Shown: positions 7,851 to 18,769 of the stretch, piece after piece | Position numbering within the stretch: the first letter of the stretch is position 1 | Layout: each line of letters starts with the position of its first letter | NCBI RefSeq assembly: GCF_900103175.1 | Contig: NZ_FNLF01000002.1 | Coordinates: 3,920,136-3,984,135, forward strand | DNA length: 64,000 nt | Direction of reading: 5' to 3' | DNA from: Tsukamurella pulmonis | GTDB lineage: Bacteria; Actinomycetota; Actinomycetes; Mycobacteriales; Mycobacteriaceae | Made by a program: the position numbers and the translations under genes | The notes under the pieces: model-generated | Seen by the model: only the letters and a program-made list of their open reading frames with translations | Database searches by the model: none | Told to the model about the DNA's origin: nothing

Positions 7851-9713
7851 TCACCAGGCGTGAGCGCGCCCCTGCTCCTCGTACCAGCCGAGCAGCTCGG
7901 GGACGTCCACGGAGCGGGGATCGACGTTCACCTCGCGGCCGGCGAGCATGCCGGTCACGGGGATCTCCAGCTTCTTGCCCGTCTTGGTGTGCGGAATGCC
8001 GGGGGCGAGGACGACCTCGTCGGGCACGTGCCGCGGCGAGAGCCGGGTACGCACGTCGGTCCGGATGCGCTGCACCAGTTCGTCCGTCAGCTCCGCGCCG
8101 GACACGAGTGTCAGGAACATCGGCATCCAGTACTTCGCGTCCGGACCGTCGACACCGACGACCATCGCCTCGGCGATCTCGTCGATGGCCTCGACCACCT
8201 CGTAGATGTCGGCCGAGCCCATGCGGATGCCGTTGCGGTTCAGCGTCGCATCGCTGCGGCCGTGGATGGTCACCGAACCGCGGTCGGTCAGCTCCACCCA
8301 GTCTCCGTGCCGCCAGACGTTCGGCGCGATCCCGTCCGTCCACTGGTGCTCGAAGTACGCGGCCCGGTACTTCACGTCGCCCGGGTCGTTCCAGAAGTGC
8401 GTGGGCATCGACGGCATCGGCTGCGTGATCACCATCTCGCCGACCTCACCGATGAGCGGGGTGCGGTCCGGCCCCCACGCCTCGAGGGCACAGCCGAGGT
8501 AGCGCACCGTCAGCTCGCCCGGGACGTGCGGTACCGAGGCGGTTCCGCCGCAGAAGGCGCTGCACACGTCGGTGCCGCCGCTGGTGGAGTTGACCGGCAT
8601 TCCCGCGCCGACGTTCTCGTCGATCCAGACGAACAGGTCCGGGGCCAGCGGGGAGCCAGTGCTGCCCACGCTGCGCAGGGCCAGACGGTGATCGGTGCCC
8701 GGCCGCAGGCCGGCCTTCCGGGAGGCCTGCAACTGGCCGGGGCTGGTGCCGAAGACGGTGACCTTCTCGTCCTCGCACACCTGCCACAGGCGGTCCGCGG
8801 TGGGAGCCAGGGGATGCCCGGAGAAGGTGACGATCGTCGAGCCCACGAGCAGGCCCGCGGTCTGGTAGTTCCACATCATCCAGGACAGCGCGGTGTGCCA
8901 GAAGAAGACATCACCCGGGCCCAGCTCGTTGTGCAGCCCGAGCACCTTCACGTGCTCGACCAGAATGCCGCCGTGGCCCTGCACGATGCCCTTCGGCTTG
9001 CCGGTGGTGCCCGAGGAGAACAGCACCCACAGCGGGTGGTCGAAGGGCACCTGCACGGGCTTCAGTTCCGGGGTGTCGGGGCCGGGATCGGGCAGCTCGG
9101 TGATCACGTGCGAGGCCGGAACTCCCAGCAGCCCCGCCAGTTCGGCGGTGTCGGCGCGCTTGTCGACGTACTTGTCGCCGAAGGTGTAGCCGTCGCGCGC
9201 GAAGAGCACCTTCGGCTCCAGCTGGGCCATGCGGCCGGCCGCGCCCTCGGGGGCGTAGTCCTGGCCGCAGCCGGACCAGACGGCGCCGATCGACGCGGTC
9301 GCCAGGAACGCGAGCACCGTGAAGGGCTCGTCGGGCAGGTACGCCGCGACGGTGTCGCCGACGCCCACGCCCAATGAGCGCAGCAGTTCGGCGACGGCGG
9401 ACACCCGGCCGGGCAGCTCCGACCAGGGGATCTCCACCCGCGCACCGTCGTCCGAGAGCCCGACGATGGCGTTGCCGGGCAGCGAGGCGAAGCGCAGTAC
9501 CCGGTCGACGTAGTTCAGCTCCACCTCGGGGAACCACTGGGCGCCGGGCATCTCGCGCGCCGCGAGCACCGGACCGGTCCGCTGGCCCAGCTCGAAGAAG
9601 TCCCAGACCGCGCCCCAGAACTGCTCGGGCTCGGACACGGACCAGTCGTACACCGCGTCGTAGTCCCCCGTGGGGAGGCCGACGGTCTCTGCGAAGCGAT
9701 CGATCGAATGCAC
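7851..9713 (-). CDS. Acetoacetyl-CoA synthetase (acetoacetate-CoA ligase)
   Basis: 620 aa, the length typical of the family. N-terminal ACS domain (DYDAVYDWSVSEPEQFWGAVWDFFEL), AMP-binding motif WVLFSSGTTGKPKGIVQGHGG, and the C-terminal hinge and Lys loop (LNRNGIRMGSADIYEVVE ... IPHTKTGKKLEIPV). This matches acetoacetate-CoA ligases, which make acetoacetyl-CoA from acetoacetate, ATP and CoA. It is last in the leucine operon, 4 bases after the fadD35-like gene, starting with GTG. Acetoacetate is a product of HMG-CoA cleavage by the CitE-like lyase upstream, so the gene closes the pathway; in M. tuberculosis the same position is filled by the CoA transferase genes scoA/scoB. Confidence 0.9.
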   Translation of the reverse strand: MHSIDRFAETVGLPTGDYDAVYDWSVSEPEQFWGAVWDFFELGQRTGPVLAAREMPGAQWFPEVELNYVDRVLRFASLPGNAIVGLSDDGARVEIPWSELPGRVSAVAELLRSLGVGVGDTVAAYLPDEPFTVLAFLATASIGAVWSGCGQDYAPEGAAGRMAQLEPKVLFARDGYTFGDKYVDKRADTAELAGLLGVPASHVITELPDPGPDTPELKPVQVPFDHPLWVLFSSGTTGKPKGIVQGHGGILVEHVKVLGLHNELGPGDVFFWHTALSWMMWNYQTAGLLVGSTIVTFSGHPLAPTADRLWQVCEDEKVTVFGTSPGQLQASRKAGLRPGTDHRLALRSVGSTGSPLAPDLFVWIDENVGAGMPVNSTSGGTDVCSAFCGGTASVPHVPGELTVRYLGCALEAWGPDRTPLIGEVGEMVITQPMPSMPTHFWNDPGDVKYRAAYFEHQWTDGIAPNVWRHGDWVELTDRGSVTIHGRSDATLNRNGIRMGSADIYEVVEAIDEIAEAMVVGVDGPDAKYWMPMFLTLVSGAELTDELVQRIRTDVRTRLSPRHVPDEVVLAPGIPHTKTGKKLEIPVTGMLAGREVNVDPRSVDVPELLGWYEEQGRAHAW

Positions 9714-9717
9714 CCCG

Positions 9718-11343
9718 TCAGCCTTCCAGACCGAGCAGCGTCACGGACTCTTCCCGCATCTGCACTTTGCGGATCTTTCCCGACACCGTCATCGGGAACG
9801 CCGTCACCACGTGCACGTACCGCGGGATCTTGTGCCGCGCGATCTTGCCCTCCGCGAACGCGTTCAGGTCCTCGACGGTGAACGACGCGACGCCGTCGCG
9901 GAGCTGGATCCAGGCCATGAGCTCCTCGCCGTACTTCTCGTCGGGTACACCGATCACCTGCGCGTCGAGGATGTCCGGGTGCGTGTAGAGGAACTCCTCG
10001 ATCTCACGCGGGTAGATGTTCTCGCCGCCGCGGATCACCATGTCCTTGATCCGCCCGGTGATCCGCACGTACCCGTTCTCATCCATCGTCGCGAGATCGC
10101 CGGTGTGCATCCAGCCGTCGGCATCGATCGCCTCCGCCGTCTTCTCCTTGTTGTTCCAGTAACCCTTCATCACGGAATAACCACGGGTGCAGAGCTCCCC
10201 GACGTCGCCGCGCGGCATCACGGTGCCGTCGATCGGGTCGACCACCTGGATCTCGAGGTGCGGTCCCACCCGCCCGACGGTGCCGACGCGCAGCTCCAGC
10301 GCATCGTCGACGCGGGTCTGGGTGGAGACGGGCGAGGTCTCCGTCATGCCGTAACAGATGGACACCTCGGACATCCCCATCCGGTCGACCACCTTGCGCA
10401 TGACCTCCTCCGGGCACGGCGAGCCGGCCATGATGCCGGTGCGCAGGCTGGACAGGTCGTAGGAGTCGAAGTCGGCGAGGGCGAGCTCCGCGATGAACAT
10501 CGTCGGCACGCCGTAGAGGCTGGTGCACTTCTCGGCGACGACGGCGGCCAGCGCGTCCTGCGGGACGAAGGCCGGCCCGGGGATCACCATCGCGGAGCCG
10601 TGCGTGATGGCCGCGAGGTTGCCCATCACCATGCCGAAGCAGTGGTAGAAGGGCACCGGGATGCAGATCGAGTCCTGCTCTGTGTAGTTGAGCAGCTCGC
10701 CCACGAGGTAGCCGTTGTTGAGGATGTTGGAGTGGGTCAGCGTGGCGCCCTTGGGGAATCCCGTGGTGCCCGATGTGTACTGGATGTTGATCGGGTCGTC
10801 GGCCCGCAGCTCGTCGCCGAGGTCGGCGAGGGCGCCGAGCTCCGCCTCCGACGGTGCTGCCAGGTACGCCTCCCACTCCGGGGAGCCGAAGGTCACCACG
10901 TCGCGCAACGCGGGTGTCTCGGGCCGCGCGGCTTCGAGCATCGCCGCGTACTCGGAGGTCTTGAAGCTCGTCATCGTGTACACGGCGACGATCCCCGACT
11001 GATCGAGCGCGTACTCGAGCTCGCGCTGCCGGTAGGAGGGGTTGAGGTTGACCAGGATGACGCCGGCCAGCGCCGTGCCGAACTGCACGATCACCCACTC
11101 CGGCGTGTTGGGCGCCCACACGCCCACACGGTCGCCGCGGCGAATGCCGCTGCGCAGCAGGCCCGCCGCGAACGCGCGGGAATCGGCGAGCAGCTCGGCG
11201 TAGGTCCAGCGGCGGCCCGACGGCACGTCGACCAGCGCGGTGCGCTCGCCGAACCGGTCGGCCGTCATCTCGAGCTGGGCGCCGATCGTGGCGGTGAGCA
11301 GGGCGGGCTCGGCCTCGCCGCGATCGTAGGACGGGGTGGTCAT
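9718..11343 (-). CDS. fadD35: Fatty-acyl-CoA ligase, FadD35-like
   Basis: 541 aa. AMP-forming acyl-CoA ligase: [20 protein letters not shown] (P-loop), [10 protein letters not shown] (A5), [52 protein letters not shown], and the C-terminal Lys in [10 protein letters not shown]. Medium-chain acyl-CoA ligases of the FadD35 group look like this, and M. tuberculosis fadD35 (Rv2505c) sits in the same operon, though there at the upstream end. RBS AGGAG at 5-9 bases before the ATG; 22 bases after citE. Substrate could be a branched or medium-chain acid such as a leucine-derived acid or itaconate; not determinable from sequence. Confidence 0.85.
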   Translation of the reverse strand: MTTPSYDRGEAEPALLTATIGAQLEMTADRFGERTALVDVPSGRRWTYAELLADSRAFAAGLLRSGIRRGDRVGVWAPNTPEWVIVQFGTALAGVILVNLNPSYRQRELEYALDQSGIVAVYTMTSFKTSEYAAMLEAARPETPALRDVVTFGSPEWEAYLAAPSEAELGALADLGDELRADDPINIQYTSGTTGFPKGATLTHSNILNNGYLVGELLNYTEQDSICIPVPFYHCFGMVMGNLAAITHGSAMVIPGPAFVPQDALAAVVAEKCTSLYGVPTMFIAELALADFDSYDLSSLRTGIMAGSPCPEEVMRKVVDRMGMSEVSICYGMTETSPVSTQTRVDDALELRVGTVGRVGPHLEIQVVDPIDGTVMPRGDVGELCTRGYSVMKGYWNNKEKTAEAIDADGWMHTGDLATMDENGYVRITGRIKDMVIRGGENIYPREIEEFLYTHPDILDAQVIGVPDEKYGEELMAWIQLRDGVASFTVEDLNAFAEGKIARHKIPRYVHVVTAFPMTVSGKIRKVQMREESVTLLGLEG

Positions 11344-11365
11344 CTCTTCACTCCTACTGATTCGT

Positions 11366-12220
11366 TCAGTCGGCCCGGGCGACGATCGCGCGGGCCTGGG
11401 CGAGCAGCGGCGCGTCGATCATCTGACCCCGCACCTGGTAGACACCGTTGTTGCCGGCCTCCGCCTCGAGCACCTCGCGGGCCCAGGCGATCTCGTCGTC
11501 CGTGGGCCGGTAGGCGGCGCGGATGACGGCCGCCTGCGAGGGGTGGATGCAGACGGTGGCGGCGAAGCCGAGAGCGACGGCGTCCTCGGCCTCCGCGGCC
11601 AGGCCCTCGGTGTCGGCGATGTCGATGTGCACCGCGTCGAGGGCGAACTTGCCGTGCGCGGCGGCCGCGAGCCGCGTCGCGGAGCGCACGTGCCGCGGGA
11701 CGTCGCGGTAGGTCTGGTCGGCGAAGCGGCTGGATCGCCCGCCCATGGCCGCCACCAGGTCCTCGGCGCCCCACATGAGGCCAATGCACCGCGGATGGGC
11801 GGCGATCTCGTTCACGTTGACGGCTCCCAGCGGCGTCTCGATGAGGGCGATCACCTGCAAGCCGTCGACCTGCGCCAGCCGATCCAGCTGGTGCGCGGAT
11901 TCGGTCTTGGCGAGCATGACCACACGATAGGCCGTGCGGCGCAACGCCTCGATGTCTTCGGCGAAGTCGTAGGTGCCGAAGGCGTTCACCCGCACGATCG
12001 TCGTCGCCGGGTCCAGATCGTTGTCGATGAGCGCTTCGCGCGCCGCGGGCCGCGCGTCGGCGGTCACGGCGTCCTCGAGGTCGAGGATCACCGCGTCGGC
12101 GCGCTCGGCCGCCTTGGCGTACCGCTCGGGGCGGTCGGCGGGGCAGAACAGGATCGCGGGGCCGGGCGGCTGCCACGCCGGTGCAGTGAGGTCGTCGTGG
12201 TGCGCGAACGGATGCGGCAT
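11366..12220 (-). CDS. citE: CitE-like beta-hydroxyacyl-CoA / citramalyl-CoA lyase (Rv2498c orthologue)
   Basis: 284 aa, HpcH/HpaI-CitE TIM barrel: [57 protein letters not shown] (Mg-ligand Glu), [15 protein letters not shown] (Asp ligand) and [11 protein letters not shown]. Not a citrate lyase subunit, as alpha and gamma subunits are missing. The orthologue Rv2498c was shown to cleave HMG-CoA to acetoacetate and acetyl-CoA and citramalyl-CoA to pyruvate and acetyl-CoA, thus serving leucine catabolism and itaconate breakdown. Start ATG 12220 overlaps the previous stop (TGATG) with AGGAGG 4 bases upstream; a longer open frame to 12679 is an artefact of GC-rich sequence. Confidence 0.92.
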   Translation of the reverse strand: MPHPFAHHDDLTAPAWQPPGPAILFCPADRPERYAKAAERADAVILDLEDAVTADARPAAREALIDNDLDPATTIVRVNAFGTYDFAEDIEALRRTAYRVVMLAKTESAHQLDRLAQVDGLQVIALIETPLGAVNVNEIAAHPRCIGLMWGAEDLVAAMGGRSSRFADQTYRDVPRHVRSATRLAAAAHGKFALDAVHIDIADTEGLAAEAEDAVALGFAATVCIHPSQAAVIRAAYRPTDDEIAWAREVLEAEAGNNGVYQVRGQMIDAPLLAQARAIVARAD

Positions 12221-12723
12221 CAGGCCTCCTCCCCCGACGGTGCCCGGCGCACCAGGGTGGAGCGCTCGGCGACGGCGACGACCGCGCCGTCCTGGTTGCG
12301 GGCGACGTGCCGCAGGTTGACGATGCCCTCGCCGGGCCGGGACTTCGACTCCCGCTTGCCCGTGCACAGGGTCTCCGCGTACAGGGTGTCGCCGGCGAAG
12401 ACCGGTGCCGGGAAGGCGATCTCGGAGAAGCCGAGGTTCGCCACCAGCGTGCCCTGGGTGAGCTGCGCGACGGACAGGCCCACCAGGGTGGAGAGCGTGT
12501 ACATCGAGTTCACCAGGCGCTGGCCGCCGAATCCGGGCTGCTGCGCCGACCAGTGGGCGTCGAGGTGCAGCGCCTGGGTGTTCATGGTCAGCTTGGTGAA
12601 CAGCATGTTGTCGGCCTCGGTGACGGTGACGCCGGGCCGGTGCTCGTAGAGCACACCGTCCTCGAACTCGTCGAACCACAGGCCGCGCTGGGTGACCCGC
12701 CGGACGGGCTCCTGCTCGCTCAC
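12220..12723 (-). CDS. MaoC-family enoyl-CoA hydratase (itaconyl-CoA hydratase-like, Rv2499c)
   Basis: 167 aa single hotdog-fold hydratase: FEDGVLYEHRPGVTVTEADNMLFTKLTMNTQALHLDAHWS (hydratase Asp/His motif is here N-M-x-H-like), then FPAPVFAGDTLYAET and a VNLRHVARNQDGAVVAVAERS strand. It starts with GTG overlapping the fadE19 stop by 2 bases (GTGA) and ends overlapping the citE start, so translation is coupled on both sides. The M. tuberculosis equivalent in this position hydrates itaconyl-CoA to citramalyl-CoA, the substrate of the next gene product. Function assigned by motif plus position. Confidence 0.85.
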   Translation of the reverse strand: MSEQEPVRRVTQRGLWFDEFEDGVLYEHRPGVTVTEADNMLFTKLTMNTQALHLDAHWSAQQPGFGGQRLVNSMYTLSTLVGLSVAQLTQGTLVANLGFSEIAFPAPVFAGDTLYAETLCTGKRESKSRPGEGIVNLRHVARNQDGAVVAVAERSTLVRRAPSGEEA

Positions 12724-13868
12724 GAGTTCAACCCCAGCGAGCGCGCGATCAGCATGAGCTGCACCTCGGTGGTGCCCTCGCCGATCTCGAGGATCTTCGA
12801 GTCGCGGTAGTGCCTCGCCACGGGGTACTCGTTCATGAAGCCGTAGCCGCCGTGGATCTGCGTGGCCATGCGCGCATTGTCCATCGCCGCCTCGGAGGAG
12901 ATCATCTTCGCGATGGCGGCCTCCTTCTTGAAGGGCTTGCCGGCCAGCATGAGCCGGGCCGCCTCGTAGTAGGCGACGCGCGAGGTGTGCGCCCGCGCCT
13001 CCATCCGCGCGATCGCGAAGGCGATGGACTGGAACTCGCCGATCGGCTTGCCGAAGGCGTTGCGCTCCTTGGCGTACTTCACCGACTCGTCGACGCAGCC
13101 CTGCGCCGCGCCGGTGGCGACGGCCGCGATGGCGATACGACCCTCGTCGAGGATGGACAGGAAGTTCGCGTAGCCGCGGCCCTCCTCGCCGAGCAGGTTC
13201 TCCTTCGGCACGCGCACGTCGGAGAAGCTCAGCGGGTGCGTGTCGGAGGCGTTCCAGCCCACCTTGTTGTACGCGGGCTCGACGGTGAAGCCGGGCGTGC
13301 CGCTGGGCACGATGATCGTGGAGATCTGCTTGCGGCCGTCCGGCTTGGTGCCGGTCACCGCGGTCACCGTCACCAGGCTGGTGATGTCGGTGCCCGAGTT
13401 GGTGATGAACTGCTTGGAGCCGTTGATGACCCATTCGTCACCGTCGAGCTTGGCGGTGGTCTGGGTGCCGGAGGCGTCCGAGCCGCAGCCGGGCTCGGTG
13501 AGGCCGAAGCCGGCCAGGCTCTCGCCGGCGGCGAGGGCGGGCAGGTACTTCTGCTTCTGCTCCTCGGTGCCGAACTTGTAGATCGGCATGGCGCCGAGAC
13601 CGACGCCGGCCTCCACCGTCATGGCGACCGACTGGTCGACGCGGCCGAGCTCCTCCAGCGCGAGGGCGAGGGCGAAGTAGTCGCCGCCCATGCCGCCGTA
13701 CTCCTCGGAGAAGGGCAGGCCGAACAGGCCCATCTGGCCCATCTGCCCCACGACCTCGTACGGGAAGGAGTGCTCCTCGTCGTGCTTGGCCGAGACGGGC
13801 GCGACCACCCGGTCCGCGAAGTCGCGCACCGTGTCCCGCAGGTCGGCGTAGTCCTGGGTCAGTTCCAT
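12720..13868 (-). CDS. fadE19: Acyl-CoA dehydrogenase, isovaleryl-CoA type (FadE19)
   Basis: 382 aa FAD-dependent acyl-CoA dehydrogenase of normal length: ACAD signature AGFGLTEPGCGSDASG, FITNSGTDI, and the C-terminal QIHGGYGFMNEYPVARHYRDSKILEIGEGTTEVQ. Position between the carboxylase genes and the MaoC/citE genes, as in Rv2500c, points to isovaleryl-CoA oxidation to 3-methylcrotonyl-CoA, the step that feeds the carboxylase. ATG 13868 is 1 base after the accA1 stop. Other short branched-chain acyl-CoAs are possible substrates. Confidence 0.9.
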   Translation of the reverse strand: MELTQDYADLRDTVRDFADRVVAPVSAKHDEEHSFPYEVVGQMGQMGLFGLPFSEEYGGMGGDYFALALALEELGRVDQSVAMTVEAGVGLGAMPIYKFGTEEQKQKYLPALAAGESLAGFGLTEPGCGSDASGTQTTAKLDGDEWVINGSKQFITNSGTDITSLVTVTAVTGTKPDGRKQISTIIVPSGTPGFTVEPAYNKVGWNASDTHPLSFSDVRVPKENLLGEEGRGYANFLSILDEGRIAIAAVATGAAQGCVDESVKYAKERNAFGKPIGEFQSIAFAIARMEARAHTSRVAYYEAARLMLAGKPFKKEAAIAKMISSEAAMDNARMATQIHGGYGFMNEYPVARHYRDSKILEIGEGTTEVQLMLIARSLGLNS

Positions 13869-13869
13869 G

Positions 13870-15845
13870 TCAGCTCTCTTCCGTTTCCGTGGCCGTGACG
13901 CTCGCGAGCACCTGGGCCGCGGTCACCTTGTCTCCTGCGCGCACCGCGATCGACACCACACCGTCGTGCGGCGCGGCCAGCGGCTGCTCCATCTTCATCG
14001 CCTCGATGATCACCAGGGTCTCGCCCTTGGTCACCGTCTGGCCGTCCTCCACGGGCACCGCGACGACGGCTCCCGGCATGGGGCTCACGACGTCGCCGCC
14101 GTGCGCTCCGTCGCGATCCTTCGACGTGGACTTCGCGAGCCGCAGCTCGTAGGTGCCGTCCTCGCCACTGACCCAGTACGTTCCGCGATCCAGCGCGACC
14201 GTGACCGGCGTGGAGAAGCCGTCCACCACCAGCCGCTCCCCGACGATCCGCGCGGTCCCGGACCAATCCAGCCGGGGCTCCTCGCCCGTGCTTCGGACCG
14301 TCACCGCGTCGCCGAGAACCGTGGCGTCGACACCGTCGAACCGCACGAGCGTCGGCTGCGCTCCCCCGATGCGCCACCCGGTCTCGGTGCCCCACGGCCC
14401 CTCGCCGCGGGAAGCGGCGACCGCGCGGACCGCAGCGGCGGCGTATGCGCGCACCGTCGGCTCGGGGCGGGTGTAGGTGGGCGCCAGGCGATCGAGCAGT
14501 TCGGTGTCGAGCGTTCCGGCGACGACGTCGTCGTCGGCGAGGACGAACCGGCAGAAGTCGACGTTGGTGCGCAGGCCCGTGAGCTGGGTGCCGGCGAGGG
14601 CCTCGTCGAGCCGGCGCAGCGCCTGCTCGCGGTCGTCGGCGTGCACGATCACCTTGGCGAGCATGGGGTCGTAGTCGCTGCCGACCACGCTGCCGGTCTC
14701 GATGCCGGTGTCCACGCGGACGGGTCCGCGGCGGTCGCTGCGCGGGTAGCGCAGCGCGGTGACGGTGCCGCCGGTGGGCAGGAAGCCCGCGGCGGGGTCC
14801 TCGGCGTAGACGCGGGCCTCGACGGCGTGGCCGGTGAGCACGATGTCGTCCTGGGACAGCGAGAGCTCCTCGCCGTTGGCGACGCGGATCTGCTGCTCCA
14901 CCAGGTCGACTCCGGTCACCAGCTCGGTGACGGGGTGCTCGACCTGCAGACGGGTGTTCATCTCCATGAAGAAGAACTGCTCGGGACGCTTGGCCGAGAC
15001 GATGAACTCGACGGTGCCGACGCCGGTGTAGCCGACCGACCGCGCGGCATCGCAGGCGGCGCGGCCGATCTCGGCGCGCGTGGCCTCGTCGAGCAGGGCC
15101 GACGGGGCCTCCTCGATCACCTTCTGGTGGCGGCGCTGCAGCGAGCACTCGCGCTCGCCGAGGTGGATCACGTTGCCGTGCTTGTCCGCCAGTACCTGCA
15201 CCTCGATGTGGCGCGGGGTATCGACGAAGTGTTCCATGAACAGCGTGTCGTCGCCGAAGGCGGCGGCCGCCTCGCGGCGCGCGGCGGCGACCGCGGCCGG
15301 CAGCTCCGCCGGGTTCTCCACCCGGTGCATGCCCTTGCCGCCGCCGCCCGCGCTGGGCTTGATCAGCACGGGGAAGCCGATGCCCTCGGCCGCATCGATG
15401 AGATCGGCGTCCGTGAGGCCGGGGCGGCTGATGCCGGGGACCACGGGCACGTCGCGCTCGATCACCGCGGCGCGCGCGGTGATCTTGTCGCCCATGGTCT
15501 CGATGGATTCAACGGGCGGGCCGAGGAATTCGATGCCGGCCTCCGACAGCGCCCGCGCGAAGGCGGCGTTCTCGGACAGGAAGCCGTAGCCGGGGTGCAC
15601 CGCGTCGGCGCCGGTGGCGCGAGCCGCCTCGACGACCTTGTCGATGCGCAGGTAGCTCTCGGTGGCGGCCGCCGGGCCGAGGCGCACGGCCTCGTCGGCC
15701 AGCCGCACGTGCCGGGCGTCGGCGTCCGCGTCGGAGTACACCGCGACGCTGGCGATGCCCAGGGCGCGCAGGGTGTCGATGACGCGGCAAGCGATCTCGC
15801 CGCGGTTGGCGATCAGGACCTTCTCGATCTTGCTCATATCTCTCA

Positions 15846-15846
<1 letters not shown>
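13870..15846 (-). CDS. accA1: Methylcrotonyl-CoA carboxylase biotin-carboxylase/biotin-carrier subunit
   Basis: 658 aa. Biotin carboxylase domain: [27 protein letters not shown] (ATP loop), [25 protein letters not shown]. The C-terminal biotinyl domain carries the EAMKMEQP biotinylation motif (Lys about 30 residues from the end), so the chain has both functions. With accD1 it forms the AccA1-AccD1 complex known as 3-methylcrotonyl-CoA carboxylase in mycobacteria. The accD1 stop and this ATG overlap (TGATG at 15846); an ATG 9 bases further in (15837) is equally possible. The much longer open frame reading upstream into accD1 is not real. Confidence 0.93.
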
Positions 15847-17378
<1,532 letters not shown>

Positions 17379-17392
17379 ACCCGCTCCTCGTG

Positions 17393-17410
17393 AGTTAGTC
17401 ACCATTAACT
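17393..17410. promoter_or_regulatory. Inverted repeat, candidate operator of the leucine operon
   Basis: AGTTA-8 bases-TAACT, 15 bases upstream of the accD1 start codon. Its position between promoter region and ribosome site fits repression, and a TetR regulator gene lies next door (17652-18263). Short arms, so only a candidate. Confidence 0.4.
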
Positions 17411-17497
17411 GAAACGAGACTATGTGAGCCCGGCCACGCTGTCCAGTCTTACCCGGCGGTAGCTTCCGCGCTGGCGATTCGGGTGCGGAAGGCCGTT

Positions 17498-17585
17498 CGC
17501 ACCCGTTCCGCCCGGACGCACCCGGCATGCGGGGTGCGACGGGGCGCCGAGGGTGCGGATGCGAGTCTGCACCCGTTCCGCCCGG
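17498..17585 (+). repeat. Dispersed palindromic repeat, copy A
   Basis: The unit 17498-17558 reads CGCACCCGTTCCGCCCGG, then the near-palindrome GCACCCGGCATGCGGGGTGC (17518-17537), then ends GGGTGCGG. A second exact copy of GCACCCGTTCCGCCCGG (17 bases) follows at 17569-17585, and GGGTGCGG also occurs at 17481. The same unit is found inverted at 27991-28050 and 46492-46552. Lies between accD1 and the TetR gene. Confidence 0.8.
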
Positions 17586-17651
17586 TCCAGCCGCCGGACC
17601 ACGACATGACGGCGTGCCACCGCGGCGCGCAACACGCCGAGGGCAGGCGTT

Positions 17652-18263
17652 CTAGACGCCGAGAGCGGCGAGGGCCTTGTCGCGCAGCAGGGCGCGCAGC
17701 CGCGGCTGCGGGAGCGCGGGCAGGCTCGGGGCGGCGTTGATCAGGCCGAAGACGGCGTGCACCACGGCCCGGTTGTCGACGGGGTCGCCGCCGAGCGCGG
17801 TGAGCGCATCCGTCCAGATCTCCACGTACTGGCGCTGCAGCCGGCGCACCCGCCGCGCCGACTCCGGCGCGAGCGACCAGAGATCGCGGTACTGCACGCG
17901 GATCAAGTCCGGCTCGGACGCCGCGAAGTCCACATGGAAGTCGACGAGGTCGTGCAGGGCCTGCCGCGGATCGTCGGCGCGCTCCTGGGCGACCCGGCGG
18001 CCACCGTCGTAGAGGTACTCCGAGATCTCCACCAGGAGGGCGGCGAGCACGTCCTGCTTACCCGAGAAGTGGCGGTACATCGCGGGACCCGAGACGCCGG
18101 CCGCGGCGCCGATGTCCTCGAGGCGCACTCCCGCGAAGCCGCGCTCGGCCATGAGTGCAGCCGCGGCGGCGAGCAGTTCGCGACGGCGTGCCGCCTTGGC
18201 GCGTTCGCGCGCGGTGCCGGCCTCCGCGTCCGTGCCGGCGCTCCCCCTCGTGGGTACCTCCAT
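17652..18263 (-). CDS. TetR-family regulator of the leucine operon (Rv2506-like)
   Basis: 203 aa. N-terminal HTH: RRRELLAAAAALMAERGFAGVRLEDIGAAAGVSGPAMYRHFSGKQDVLAALL, a textbook TetR DNA-binding domain; the C-terminal ligand domain has RVQYRDLWSLAPESARRVRRLQRQY. Start ATG 18263; a GTG at 18275 is possible. In M. tuberculosis the TetR gene Rv2506 flanks the same catabolic operon divergently; here it reads in the same direction, 273 bases upstream of accD1. Expected to sense a CoA thioester or acid from leucine breakdown; inferred by position. Confidence 0.88.
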   Translation of the reverse strand: MEVPTRGSAGTDAEAGTARERAKAARRRELLAAAAALMAERGFAGVRLEDIGAAAGVSGPAMYRHFSGKQDVLAALLVEISEYLYDGGRRVAQERADDPRQALHDLVDFHVDFAASEPDLIRVQYRDLWSLAPESARRVRRLQRQYVEIWTDALTALGGDPVDNRAVVHAVFGLINAAPSLPALPQPRLRALLRDKALAALGV

Positions 18264-18283
18264 GGCGGGCCACACTACTCGGC

Positions 18284-18312
18284 TTGCCCCGCTTCGGAGC
18301 CCGTGTCATGCT
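18284..18312 (+). promoter_or_regulatory. Promoter upstream of the M-box leader
   Basis: -35 TTGCCC (18284-18289) and -10 CATGCT (18307-18312) with a 17-base spacer would start transcription near 18319, just before the riboswitch. The -10 is weak, so it is a candidate only. Confidence 0.4.
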
Positions 18313-18324
18313 TGTTGCCGTAAG

Positions 18325-18506
18325 GCGCCATTCGTTCGCTGAGGCTCCTTCGCGGAAACAGGCCAGCGACCCCGAACGTCGAGAGACGCCCCGGGTCAGG
18401 ACAGGTGCATCCGGATTAAGGGTGCGCCCCGATTGGCTCCCGTACTGCGCGTACGGGTTCACGCCGCGAAGTGCTGAAGGTCTGACGTGGAGGGGCGTTG
18501 AAGTCT
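18325..18506 (+). ncRNA. M-box (ykoK) magnesium riboswitch
   Basis: The conserved core blocks of the M-box occur in order: CGCTGAGGCTCCT (18337-18349), then CGTCGAGAGACGCC and CGGGTCAGGACAG, then ATTAAGG, and AAGTGCTGAAGGTCT near the 3' side, with CGCC (18326-18329) able to pair with GGCG (18494-18497) to close the outer helix. These match the family sequence known from mgtE/mgtA leaders, which binds Mg2+ and shuts off downstream expression when Mg2+ is plentiful. It lies on the + strand ahead of mgtC. A following stem CCTCCATCGG/CCGGTGGAGG (about 18513-18547) contains the GGAGG that precedes the leader ORF and could be the expression platform. Confidence 0.88.
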
Positions 18507-18554
18507 CACTTCCCTCCATCGGCGCGCGGCCGTCCCACCGGTGGAGGTGATGCA

Positions 18555-18617
18555 ATGCCCGACGACAGTCATAGTCGCCCGCTCGGCGCTTCCGCATCAC
18601 CGCAGGGAAAGCGCTGA
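18555..18617 (+). CDS. Candidate 20-aa leader peptide between M-box and mgtC
   Basis: ATG CCC GAC ... TGA encodes MPDDSHSRPLGASASPQGKR. GGAGG (18543-18547) lies 7 bases ahead, an ideal ribosome site, and it is placed inside the 3' arm of the stem that follows the M-box, so Mg2+ state could control its translation. Three prolines. Upstream ORFs under M-box control are known in M. tuberculosis, and mgt genes of enteric bacteria use leader peptides; that this one acts likewise is inference. An alternative frame from ATG 18550 gives 45 codons but its ribosome site is too close. Confidence 0.45.
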   Translation: MPDDSHSRPLGASASPQGKR

Positions 18618-18769
18618 GCCTCAACCCGTTCGGGTAACCCGCGTGCCCGCCGACGACGATCCGTCGGCCGTCGCGCGCTGCCCGTGAACAGCGCTCATCA
18701 CACGCATCGCTCTCCGCCGTGACCCATCGTCGCGGCGCGCTCACGCGTGTCCCGACGAGGGAGAATCCC

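Noticed and set aside
12221-12679. Upstream extension of citE
   Set aside because: Arg-rich out-of-frame sequence; AGGAGG and ATG at 12220 set the start.
17481-17585. Direct repeats looking like a short CRISPR array
   Set aside because: Repeats are palindromic, unevenly spaced, not followed by cas genes, and the unit recurs singly at two other loci.
18550-18687. 45-codon frame from ATG 18550 as the leader peptide
   Set aside because: GGAGG is only 2 bases ahead of that ATG; the frame from 18555 has normal 7-base spacing.
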